Shown one piece after another: positions 46,413 through 53,769 of a stretch of DNA of 64,000 bases. The stretch comes from Sphingomonas hankookensis (GTDB taxonomy: Bacteria > Pseudomonadota > Alphaproteobacteria > Sphingomonadales > Sphingomonadaceae): contig NZ_JAKREV010000008.1 in the NCBI RefSeq assembly GCF_022664465.1, forward strand, positions 1 through 64,000. Reading direction: 5' to 3'. The stretch's first letter is position 1. Each line of letters starts with the position of its first letter. The notes under the pieces were generated by a model. That model ran no database searches. It worked only from the letters and a program-made list of their open reading frames with translations, and was not told where the DNA came from. Both the position numbers and the translations under genes were made by a program.

Positions 46413-47630
46413 ATGTCTCGCCGACGCACTACTCGACGTTCATCGTCTGAATGGATGGCACGGAGCGCGATCGCCGCGACCGTGGCGATTGTCGGCGGCT
46501 TTGCGGTGACGTTCTCGCTCGCTCAGGTCGTCGCTGGCCGCAATCCAGCTCTTGCTTATAATCTGGCCTCTTACGATGGGCGGATTACAGCTAGATATGC
46601 CGCCGCTTTGACCCGGGATGGATCCAGCGCCGCAGACCAGCAACGTTCGGACGCCCTTGCCCGACACGCACTGTTGCAGGATCCAATGGCGGTAACCGCC
46701 TTGTCGGTATTGGGGTTCAATGCTGATCTGCGCGGCGATCGGATTGCTGCGCAACGGATGTTCAGCCGTGCCCAGACAATGTCGCGACGTGATGTACGCA
46801 CGCAGTTGTGGATGATTGAGTACGCGGTCGGCCAGAACGATATCCCTGAAGCGCTCGATCAGTATGACATGACCTTGCGGGTCTTTCCCTCACTGGGCGC
46901 GTTGCTGTACCCGATTTTGGCACAAGCCAGCGACGATCCGGATATTCGCCGCGAGCTTGTCAAAACGCTGGCCCGCAGAACCTCTTGGAGTGAAAGCTTC
47001 ATCTCTTATGCAGGGCGAAGTGGCTCCGATCCTCGGGTGACTGCAACGCTGTTCTCGGATTTGCGCCGCGCTGGCGTGAATGTACCTCCTACCGCGCGTG
47101 CAACAGTTGTCGATGCCCTGATCGCCAGCGGACAAACGGAAGCCGCATGGCAATATTATGCTGCCGATCGCCCGGGCGCTGACCGCCAGCGATCACGCGA
47201 CACCGACTTTGCCGCCGCCTTGGATTCGCCCTCGCAATTTGATTGGGTTCCAACCAACGGCGAAGGTATAGCGACCTCCATCTCCGATGGAACTTTCGAC
47301 TTTACCGTGCCGGCAAGCGTCGGTGGTACGCTGCTGCGGCAGGTTCAGCTTCTGCCTCCTGGTGACTATCGATTGAGTGGTCGAAACGAGTTGGACGATC
47401 AAGCGTCTGCCGCGCTACCATATTGGACGTTGGCATGTCAGAACGGCCGCGAACTGGGTCGTATTACTTTGGCCAGTTCCGTCGGGACAAAGGGGCCGTT
47501 CTCAGGGTCGTTCCGCGTACCAACGGGTTGCCCGGTGCAAACACTGATGCTGGTTACGCAGCCGTCGGAAGCGATTGCCGGCCTGACAGGACGCATTGAC
47601 CGGATCGAGCTTGGTCCGGTTTCTCGATGA
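46413..47630 (+). CDS. Membrane-anchored TPR-like protein of the polysaccharide locus, function unknown
   Basis: A protein of about 405 residues with an Arg-rich cytoplasmic N-terminus, one hydrophobic helix (SAIAATVAIVGGFAVTFSLAQVV) and a periplasmic part with tetratricopeptide-like helices (residues about 60-200: DALARHALLQDPMAVTALSVLGFNADLRG, MFSRAQTMSRRD). The C-terminal 130 residues look beta-rich (GGTLLRQVQLLPPGDYRLSG). It follows wzc almost without a gap; a TTG at 46401 overlapping the wzc stop is an alternative start. Such proteins are common at the end of sphingomonad polysaccharide operons; the role is not known to me. Confidence 0.72.
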   Translation: MSRRRTTRRSSSEWMARSAIAATVAIVGGFAVTFSLAQVVAGRNPALAYNLASYDGRITARYAAALTRDGSSAADQQRSDALARHALLQDPMAVTALSVLGFNADLRGDRIAAQRMFSRAQTMSRRDVRTQLWMIEYAVGQNDIPEALDQYDMTLRVFPSLGALLYPILAQASDDPDIRRELVKTLARRTSWSESFISYAGRSGSDPRVTATLFSDLRRAGVNVPPTARATVVDALIASGQTEAAWQYYAADRPGADRQRSRDTDFAAALDSPSQFDWVPTNGEGIATSISDGTFDFTVPASVGGTLLRQVQLLPPGDYRLSGRNELDDQASAALPYWTLACQNGRELGRITLASSVGTKGPFSGSFRVPTGCPVQTLMLVTQPSEAIAGLTGRIDRIELGPVSR

Positions 47631-47844
47631 TGCTACCTGGCGGGAGCGTTGAATCCTGCCGCCAAGAGCATGTTCTCGATAACAGTCCGACTACTTTGAC
47701 GGTACGAAGTTAACGGCCTTCGCCGTCCAGATCCAACAGTCGCGGGCGAGGATATCCGCCCCCGCCGGCTTCAATATGGCATTCAGACCCATAGACCAGA
47801 CACGGGCATGTCTCGTCTTGAGGTCGCGTCCAATCTCTTCTCGC

Positions 47845-48483
47845 TTATTCCGGCGAAGTGCCTTCGTCGCCTGTCAGCGACACCGTGCTCGAACCACTGC
47901 CCGATACCAAACCAGTCCCGGCAGTACCACTCACTTTACCCAATCCGTTCACGGTGCCGCTCGTGCCATTTACCCGGTCGCGGACCGATCCGACCGGGCC
48001 TTGGGCACGATCGCGTGTACCGCCAACGGCGCCCTGCACCCGGTCGCGTGCCGCGCCGGCGGTGTCGCGCACTGCATCGGTACCGATCAGCTGCGCATCG
48101 ACGCTGCCACCGGCGTTGCCCGATCCACTGCCCGAACCACCGAGCGTGCCGCCCAGCGCCTGTGCGGTGCCGTCGATCGCGCCGTCGCCGCGGGCCGAGC
48201 CGCCGCCGCGCACCCGGCCGCTGCGGCGGTCGACCTGACGTTCGGTGGTCACTTCGCCGCCGCCGCGGCGGGCGGTGCGGGCGGTGGTGTCGGCGCGGTC
48301 GCGCACCCGCTCGATGGTCGGGCTGAGCCCACGGTCGAAGGTGCCACCGGCCGTGCCGCCGAGCCCGCCGCTGAGGCTCCCGCCCAGCCCGCCGCCGCCG
48401 CCACCGCCGCCCAGCAGCTGCGCCGACGCGGGGGTGGCGATCGCGGCAGCCAGTGCGGCACCCATCAGGAACATGGTCTTCAT
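47845..48483 (-). CDS. Secreted Gly/Arg-rich low-complexity protein
   Basis: A 212-residue protein. The ATG at 48483 follows AAAGGAGA and gives a signal peptide (MKTMFLMGAALAAAIATPASAQ). A run of eight glycines comes next (LLGGGGGGGGLGG), then repeats of the type RDRV/RDRA, GGT and GSGSG to the end. It has no recognised domain. Structure is probably disordered. It lies between the polysaccharide locus and the protease, both on other transcription units. Confidence 0.7.
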   Translation of the reverse strand: MKTMFLMGAALAAAIATPASAQLLGGGGGGGGLGGSLSGGLGGTAGGTFDRGLSPTIERVRDRADTTARTARRGGGEVTTERQVDRRSGRVRGGGSARGDGAIDGTAQALGGTLGGSGSGSGNAGGSVDAQLIGTDAVRDTAGAARDRVQGAVGGTRDRAQGPVGSVRDRVNGTSGTVNGLGKVSGTAGTGLVSGSGSSTVSLTGDEGTSPE

Positions 48484-48583
48484 CGCGGTTCTCCTTTGTT
48501 CGTGCGCCGCGTGCAGGCGCTTCGGGAAGGAGAACGGGTGCCGCTTTCGCTTTAATCCCGGCGGATGCGATTTTTTCCGAAGG

Positions 48584-49933
48584 TCACCGCGCGACCGTCC
48601 TGCAATCCCCGCACACCACCCCGCGCCCGGTGCGGCCCCCCGCCCCCTTCGCCTCGCGGTCGAGCGTCTTGAGCGCCGCCGCGGCATCGCCGGCCCATGC
48701 CGCCGATAGCCGCGCAGCGACCAGCGGGGCAGCGAACGACGTGCCGCGCACCGGCTTCGCGCTTCCGCCAGCATCCAGCGCCAGCATGTCCGCCCCCGGC
48801 GCGGCATAGTCGAGATGGCACGCCCGCCCCGCCTCCAGCAGCACCCGCCCGCGTCCGTCGACCCCGGTGACGGCGATCGCCTGCGGGTAGCTCGCCGGAT
48901 AGGCGGGCGGTGCGGCGGGGCCGTTATTGCCGACCGCCGCGACCACCAATGTCCCCCGCGCCCGCGCCGCGGCGACGAAGCGGCCGAGCAGCGCATTGTC
49001 GGGGCCGGCGAGGCTCATCACCACCACCGGCACCCTCGCCTGCACCATCCACGCCAGCGCACGGGCGAGCGCGCTGGCGCTGCCGCCCGCCGGATCGCTG
49101 CCATAGACGTCGGCGACGTGCAGCTGGGCGCCGGCCGCGCTGGCCTTGATCCCGCCGCCACCGGTCAGCAGCGATGCGACCGCCATGCCGTGGTCGCTGG
49201 CGCGCGGCGCACCGGCGGCAAAGCCCTGTTGCGCGGCCAACCCCGGCGTCCCCGCCGCCACGCCGCCGTCGATGATGCCGATCCGTTTGGGGCCGGTACC
49301 GGGGGCAAGGCGTCCCCCGCCCCCTTCCCGTACCCCGGCGAAGGCCGGGGTCCAGTTACGGAACGGTCGTTGGTGACCATCGGCGTCCCCCAACTGGACC
49401 CCGGCCTCCGCCGGGGTACGAGAAGAAGGGGCCGACGCCACCCCACTCGCGCTATACAACGGGTCGAGCGTCACCCGGTCGCCACCGACGATCCGGCCGA
49501 GCCGCCGCGCCGCCTCCACCGCCGACAGCCCGGCGGGTACGCGCAGCCGGGCAAAGCCGATGCCGAGATCGTCGTAGCGCTCGCTCTCGATCACCGAAAA
49601 ACCCGCCCGCTGCGCCAATTCCAGCACCGCCGGATCGGGATCGGCCAGCGTCACCTCGCCCGCACGCACCGGATTGTCGTCGCGGTCCAGCTCGATCCGG
49701 TCGGGAAAGCGCCGCGCGAGGTCGCGGGCACGCTCGACCGACTGCCGCACCAGCTGCCGCGCCTCCGCCGCCGCGCCATCGAGCGGCAGCGCCCCCCGGA
49801 TGCCGCCCACCGCCGTACCGACCCGCCCGGGCAGCTGCGGCAGTTGCGGGACCTGTGGCAACAACTGCGCCGACGCCGCCGTCGGCAGGGCCAGCGCGAG
49901 GGCCATGCATCGCAGAAATCTGGCGCCGGCCAT
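48584..49933 (-). CDS. Subtilisin-like serine protease (S8) with an inserted DNA repeat
   Basis: A 449-residue exported protease. The start at 49933 follows GGGAGAG and gives a signal peptide (FLRCMALALALPTAASAQ). The catalytic set is Asp in RIGIIDGGVA, His in SDHGMAVASLL, oxyanion Asn in VAAVGNNGPA and Ser in RGTSFAAPLVA. A N-terminal propeptide-like part (to about residue 165) is followed by about 35 residues (TPAEAGVQL ... NWTPAFAGV) that are simply the translation of an inverted DNA repeat (49329-49420), inserted in frame between the propeptide and the catalytic domain. It diverges from an ECF sigma gene, which may control it. Confidence 0.88.
   Translation of the reverse strand: MAGARFLRCMALALALPTAASAQLLPQVPQLPQLPGRVGTAVGGIRGALPLDGAAAEARQLVRQSVERARDLARRFPDRIELDRDDNPVRAGEVTLADPDPAVLELAQRAGFSVIESERYDDLGIGFARLRVPAGLSAVEAARRLGRIVGGDRVTLDPLYSASGVASAPSSRTPAEAGVQLGDADGHQRPFRNWTPAFAGVREGGGGRLAPGTGPKRIGIIDGGVAAGTPGLAAQQGFAAGAPRASDHGMAVASLLTGGGGIKASAAGAQLHVADVYGSDPAGGSASALARALAWMVQARVPVVVMSLAGPDNALLGRFVAAARARGTLVVAAVGNNGPAAPPAYPASYPQAIAVTGVDGRGRVLLEAGRACHLDYAAPGADMLALDAGGSAKPVRGTSFAAPLVAARLSAAWAGDAAAALKTLDREAKGAGGRTGRGVVCGDCRTVAR
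49329..49420. repeat. Inverted repeat doublet inside the protease gene
   Basis: Two 29-base units, 49329-49357 and 49392-49420, are inverted copies with a single mismatch. Each is itself a near palindrome (ACCCCGGC ... GCCGGGGT). The 34 bases between them keep the protease frame open. The GC-rich core resembles the palindrome at 4730-4753. Confidence 0.88.
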
Positions 49934-50007
49934 CACGCTCTCCCTCGCCCGGCACATGCCGGCCGCATCGGTACGCCGGAATGGCGCGTGGCCGGAAGAA
50001 AGATTGG

Positions 50008-50140
50008 TTCACGCGAAGGCGCGAAGGGCGCGGAGGGGGTGCGCTTGCCGCCAGCGCGGTCCTTTCCCATCAGCCATTCGATGACAGGGCCCCGCTGCCC
50101 GAAGCGTAACCCCTCCGCGCCCTTCGCGCCTTCGCGTGAA
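50008..50140. repeat. Perfect 31-bp inverted repeat upstream of the sigma factor gene
   Basis: TTCACGCGAAGGCGCGAAGG and 11 further bases at 50008-50038 recur exactly as the reverse complement at 50110-50140, with 71 bases between them. The block occupies half of the space between the divergent protease and sigma genes. It looks like another member of a dispersed repeat set and could fold as a long stem. Confidence 0.88.
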
Positions 50141-50212
50141 ACCATCACTTCTTTCCCTTTCCGGGGATCGTACGAAGATCGTATCCGATCGCCACTAGGA
50201 TTTTCCATCGTC

Positions 50213-50755
50213 ATGCCGGATGAAACGGGCGACGCCATCCGTTTCATCCGGGAAGCGACGAAAGGACCAGGGTTGCGCTTCGAGGACGAGCTGGTTTCCC
50301 ATCTGCCCCGGTTGCGGCGCGTGGCGCATGCGCTGGCGCGCGTGCCTGCCGATGCCGACGACCTGTTGCAGGCGGCGGTGGAGCGCGCGCTGATGCGCCG
50401 CGACCAATGGCAACCGGGCACCAGGCTGGATGCATGGGCGATCCGCATCCTGCGCAACCTGTGGATCGACACGGTCCGGGCACAGGGCCGGCGGCGCGAA
50501 ACCTTCGTGCCGCCGGAGGAAGGCGACGCCGTGGGACGGCAGGGCGAACAGGAGACGGCGGTGGAACTGCACAATATCGGCCGGGCGATGGGCACGCTGC
50601 CCCCCGAACAGCGCGAGGTGATCGCGCTGGTGATGGTGGAGGGCTTTGCGTATCGCGAAGCCGCCGACATCCTCGACATCCCCATCGGCACGCTCACCTC
50701 GCGTCTGGTGCGCGGACGCGAGGCGTTGCTGACGGCACTGGGAGAAGCGGCATGA
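50213..50755 (+). CDS. ECF-family RNA polymerase sigma factor
   Basis: A 180-residue sigma-70 family protein with only regions 2 and 4. Region 2 is FEDELVSHLPRLRRVAHALARVPADADDLLQAAVERAL and DAWAIRILRNLWIDTVRAQ (DNA melting and -10 contact). Region 4 is LPPEQREVIALVMVEGFAYREAADILDIPIGTLTSRLVRGREAL, the -35 recognition helix-turn-helix. Its stop overlaps the anti-sigma start by 4 bases. The ATG at 50213 begins the family-like sequence; the much longer open frame upstream is antisense to the protease gene. Targets are unknown; the divergent protease is a candidate. Confidence 0.92.
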   Translation: MPDETGDAIRFIREATKGPGLRFEDELVSHLPRLRRVAHALARVPADADDLLQAAVERALMRRDQWQPGTRLDAWAIRILRNLWIDTVRAQGRRRETFVPPEEGDAVGRQGEQETAVELHNIGRAMGTLPPEQREVIALVMVEGFAYREAADILDIPIGTLTSRLVRGREALLTALGEAA

Positions 50756-51444
50756 CGATCGATCCCGAAACGCTCGCCGCCTATGCCGATGGCGAACTCG
50801 ACCCGTTGAGCGCCAGGCGCGTCGAACGGGCGATCGCCGACGATCCGGCGTTCGCCGCAGAGGTCGAACGCCACCATGCGCTGACCGCGCGGCTGCGGGG
50901 GAGCTTTGCGACCCTCGACACGCAACCGATGCCTGCCGGGGTCGAGGCCTTATTCGCGCGACCGGATAACGTCGTGGCGTTCCCGGTCCGTAAGCCTGCA
51001 CCCAAGCCGCAGCGCTGGTGGGGTGCGATCGCCGCCAGCCTCGTCGCCGGGCTGTTGCTGGGACAACTGGTACCGCGGTCGGGCAGCGATCTGGGGTTCG
51101 AGGGCGGCACGGCGGTCGCGCAAGGCAACCTCGCCCGCGCGCTCGACACGCAGTTCGCCTCGACGCAGGGGGCACAGGCGCCGGTAAAGATCGGCATCAC
51201 CTTCCGTGACCGCGCCGGCGCGCTGTGCCGCACGTTCGAGACCGGCACCACCGGCGGCATCGCCTGTGCGGGCAACAAAGGCCTATGGCGGGTGCAGGCA
51301 CTGCAGGGCGGCGCCGAGACGACCACCACCGCCTATGCCCAGGCCGGATCGCCGATCGCGGCGGTGCTGGCACAGGCGCAGGCGATGGCGGCCGGCGACC
51401 CGCTCGATGCGGCAGGGGAGGCGGCGGCGCTGAAAGGGCGGTAG
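50752..51444 (+). CDS. Anti-sigma factor, single-pass membrane protein
   Basis: A 230-residue protein with a cytoplasmic N-terminal anti-sigma region (MTIDPETLAAYADGELDPLSARRVERAIADD), one membrane helix near residues 88-106 (WWGAIAASLVAGLLLGQLV) and a periplasmic domain of about 120 residues with two cysteines (GALCRTFETGTTGGIACAGN). No HxxxCxxC zinc motif is seen. Coupling by ATGA to the ECF sigma supports the call. The two periplasmic cysteines might sense redox state; that is speculation. Confidence 0.85.
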   Translation: MTIDPETLAAYADGELDPLSARRVERAIADDPAFAAEVERHHALTARLRGSFATLDTQPMPAGVEALFARPDNVVAFPVRKPAPKPQRWWGAIAASLVAGLLLGQLVPRSGSDLGFEGGTAVAQGNLARALDTQFASTQGAQAPVKIGITFRDRAGALCRTFETGTTGGIACAGNKGLWRVQALQGGAETTTTAYAQAGSPIAAVLAQAQAMAAGDPLDAAGEAAALKGR

Positions 51445-51487
51445 AGGTGACCAGCAGCGGGGATGCTCCATCCTCCCCCGCCACGAA

Positions 51488-51571
51488 CGTCATCCAAGCG
51501 CAGGCTGGGATCTCCCCGTTGGGACACGGCACGCGCGCCACCTGGAGACCCCAGCCTGCGCTGGGGTGACG
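51488..51571. repeat. Inverted repeat doublet between anti-sigma and hipA genes
   Basis: Units at 51488-51515 and 51544-51571 (28 bases each) are inverted copies with three mismatches, centred on AGCGCAGGCTGGG. They sit between convergent genes ending at 51444 and 51617, so may act as a two-way terminator. Confidence 0.82.
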
Positions 51572-51616
51572 CATGGGGAATGGTCTCCCCCCGTTCGGGT
51601 CGAGAAACTCCGCCGC

Positions 51617-52927
51617 CTACGCCCCCGGTCGCAACTGGCGCAGCCGCTCCCGCGCCCCCGCGAGCACAGCGGCATGGATCGCCTCCGGAAACCCCGCCGG
51701 CAACCCCGCTTCCACCGCCGCAAAGGCCGCATCGAACCCGGCATGCAACTCCGCCATCGCCGCTTCGACCGCCGCCACTGCCAGCCCGGCAGCGCGACCC
51801 GTTTCGACGAAATGCCGGCCATGCAGGTCGCCGATGCGATATTTGCGCGACGTGCCGACTGCCATCGCCAGCTTGAACTGGTTACACCCGATCTGGTGCG
51901 CGGCAAGGCTCGGCTGCGCACTCAGCACGTCGTACAGCGGGGTCAGCCGAAACCGCCCGCCGGGCGACAGGAAGATACTGAAATTCTTGGCATGACCATC
52001 GGTCGCGCCGATCAGCCAGAACAGCATCTGCGCCTTCAAAAAGGTCAGCCGGTCGCCATTGGGATCGTCGCTGCCCTCCAGCAGCTTCGCGACATCGACG
52101 ATCCCCGGCCCGCCTTCGCTTTCATATTTGGCGGTGGGCGGGACCGACAACGCCTGGCACATATCCTCCTGCGGCAACCGCAACAGCCGCCCGTCGCCGG
52201 TCCGGCGCCGGTCGAACCGTTCGACCGCCAGCACGCAGGTATCGCCAAAGCACACGATCTCCGCCGCGTTCACCTTTAGCCCGAACGCGGCGAGCAGCTT
52301 CAGGCAGTAATATTCGTTCTCGACGCTGTCCGACAGGTCGATGCCGTTTGGCAACGCGCCGATCTGCGGCTTCAATATATGCGTCGTCGGCGTGGTGCCG
52401 ATCGGCTTCATCCATTGCCCGTCATGGTACAGCAGCGCGGTCTTTTCCTGCGCGCCCGCAACCGAAATGCGGAACGCGGCATCGCGGTCGAGGCCGAGCG
52501 GCGCGCGCGTCAGATCGGCGATGATCGCGGCGACCTGCGCATCGTCGATGGCCACGCCGGCCACGCCCATGGCGTCGGGCGGATCGACATCGTTGGGCAC
52601 GAACTGCAACGCGCCGACGCAATCGCGGCCGATTTCGCTCAGCAGGCTGAACGCATCGGTCCCCTGCGCCCCGACCCGTTCGGCGACACGGGTGCGGATC
52701 GGCGGGGAATCCGGCAACAGGTTTTCGAACACCGCCAGCACCCGGTCGCCATGATAGCCGCCGGGGCGCAGCGGCAGCGACAGCGACACCGGAATCGCCC
52801 GGTCCAGCGCCAGCCAGGCATCGACATAGGCGAATTCGATCGCGCCGCTCGACTGCCGCGTCAGCCGCCCGACATGGCGGTTGTTGAGGAAGACGTTGAG
52901 CGGCGCCCGCGCCGACCGGCGCGTCAT
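51617..52927 (-). CDS. hipA: HipA-type serine/threonine kinase toxin
   Basis: A 436-residue kinase of the HipA family, which can phosphorylate glutamyl-tRNA synthetase or other targets and slow growth. It has the N-terminal couple domain (LNVFLNNRHVGRLTRQSSG), then the core with HILKPQIG (ATP-site Lys), NEYYCLKLLAAFGL, VERFDRRR, and the catalytic/metal loops ATDGHAKNFSIF and FRLTPLYDVLSA (His-Asp-Asn and DVL set complete). It overlaps hipB by 4 bases (ATGA). Its length is normal for the family, so the toxin looks intact. Confidence 0.9.
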   Translation of the reverse strand: MTRRSARAPLNVFLNNRHVGRLTRQSSGAIEFAYVDAWLALDRAIPVSLSLPLRPGGYHGDRVLAVFENLLPDSPPIRTRVAERVGAQGTDAFSLLSEIGRDCVGALQFVPNDVDPPDAMGVAGVAIDDAQVAAIIADLTRAPLGLDRDAAFRISVAGAQEKTALLYHDGQWMKPIGTTPTTHILKPQIGALPNGIDLSDSVENEYYCLKLLAAFGLKVNAAEIVCFGDTCVLAVERFDRRRTGDGRLLRLPQEDMCQALSVPPTAKYESEGGPGIVDVAKLLEGSDDPNGDRLTFLKAQMLFWLIGATDGHAKNFSIFLSPGGRFRLTPLYDVLSAQPSLAAHQIGCNQFKLAMAVGTSRKYRIGDLHGRHFVETGRAAGLAVAAVEAAMAELHAGFDAAFAAVEAGLPAGFPEAIHAAVLAGARERLRQLRPGA

Positions 52928-53187
52928 CCGATCAGGTCCTCGATATCCTCGTCACTGCCCTGCGACCGGGGGGCGACGGTCAGTTCGAGATCGAGCGCGG
53001 CCAGCACCGCGCACAGCGTTTCGATCCGGGTCGCGCCCTGCCCGGTTTCGATCTGAGAGATCGTCGCCTGCCGCACGCCGGTCCGCCGGGCGAGCAGGGT
53101 CTGGGTAAAGCCAAGCTGCAGGCGATAGCGGCGCAACGCCTCCCCCAGCTGCTTCGGGGTACGGGCGAGAAGAGACGACGAAACCAT
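52924..53187 (-). CDS. hipB: HipB-type antitoxin and operon repressor
   Basis: An 87-residue protein with a Xre/Cro helix-turn-helix (LGEALRRYRLQLGFTQTLLARRTGVRQATISQIETGQ, in its normal place near the N-terminus) and an acidic tail (GSDEDIEDLIG). It should bind HipA and repress the operon. Three regularly spaced palindromes lie directly upstream of its start. Gene order hipB-hipA is the usual one. Confidence 0.9.
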   Translation of the reverse strand: MVSSSLLARTPKQLGEALRRYRLQLGFTQTLLARRTGVRQATISQIETGQGATRIETLCAVLAALDLELTVAPRSQGSDEDIEDLIG

Positions 53188-53196
53188 CGGCAGTTA

Positions 53197-53212
53197 ATAC
53201 GCCAACCGGTAT
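53197..53212. promoter_or_regulatory. hipB operator site 1
   Basis: ATACGCCAACCGGTAT, an imperfect palindrome with ATAC/GTAT outer arms, 10 bases from the hipB start. First of three sites with centres exactly 27 bases apart. Confidence 0.65.
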
Positions 53213-53223
53213 AAACAAACAAT

Positions 53224-53239
53224 ATACGGCGTGGCGTAT
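53224..53239. promoter_or_regulatory. hipB operator site 2
   Basis: ATACGGCGTGGCGTAT, with ATATACG/CGTATAT arms when one extends it by two bases on each side. Centre 27 bases from site 1. Confidence 0.7.
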
Positions 53240-53250
53240 ATATCCACATT

Positions 53251-53266
53251 ATACGCCAGAGCGTAT
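53251..53266. promoter_or_regulatory. hipB operator site 3
   Basis: ATACGCCAGAGCGTAT, arms ATACGC/GCGTAT (6 bp perfect). Centre 27 bases from site 2. The region between the sites is A+T-rich and probably contains the hipBA promoter. Confidence 0.72.
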
Positions 53267-53395
53267 TGCTGGTACCCTCCCCGATCGCCGATGTAGTTCG
53301 CCCAAGGCCAATGATTCACCCGCCCACTCAAACCCGTCGCACTGATTCAGACAATCCATCGGACGGCACCCTCAACCGCGCGTAGACTCGCCGCC

Positions 53396-53650
53396 ATGGA
53401 CCTCCCCTTCACCCCGATCGAACTGACCGCCCGCGATCCTGCGCGCGGGCTGGCGCGGCGGTGGCGGGTGGCGGCCTATCGCGACCTGTTCGGCACGCTG
53501 CTGGTCGAGACGCAATGGGGCCGGATCGGCAGCGGCGGGCAAAGGCTGGTGCGTGCCTTTGCCGACGAAGCCGCAGCACTCGCCCATGTCCGCGCGTTGC
53601 TGCGCCGCCGCGCAGGTGCAGTGCGGCGGATCGGGGTGGCCTATGCCTGA
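53396..53650 (+). CDS. Small WGR-domain protein
   Basis: An 84-residue protein that is essentially one WGR domain, with the name-giving motif in VETQWGRIGSGGQRLVRAF. WGR domains occur in nucleic-acid-related proteins such as PARPs and in small bacterial proteins of unknown role. It is a single gene between hipBA (divergent) and the TonB-dependent receptor. No catalytic domain accompanies it. Confidence 0.8.
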   Translation: MDLPFTPIELTARDPARGLARRWRVAAYRDLFGTLLVETQWGRIGSGGQRLVRAFADEAAALAHVRALLRRRAGAVRRIGVAYA

Positions 53651-53769
53651 CCTTTGGGGGGCGGATATTCGGATACCCCCAAGCAAAACTACCCGCCCCC
53701 TAAATCCCTACGCTATTGATGGATATATCGCACCGCGTCATTCTCCCAGCAAAATACAGGGAGATACGC

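Noticed and set aside
48815..50212. Upstream part of the long plus-strand frame leading into the sigma factor
   Set aside because: It is antisense to the protease and shows no domain. Only the part from ATG 50213 has sigma regions 2 and 4.
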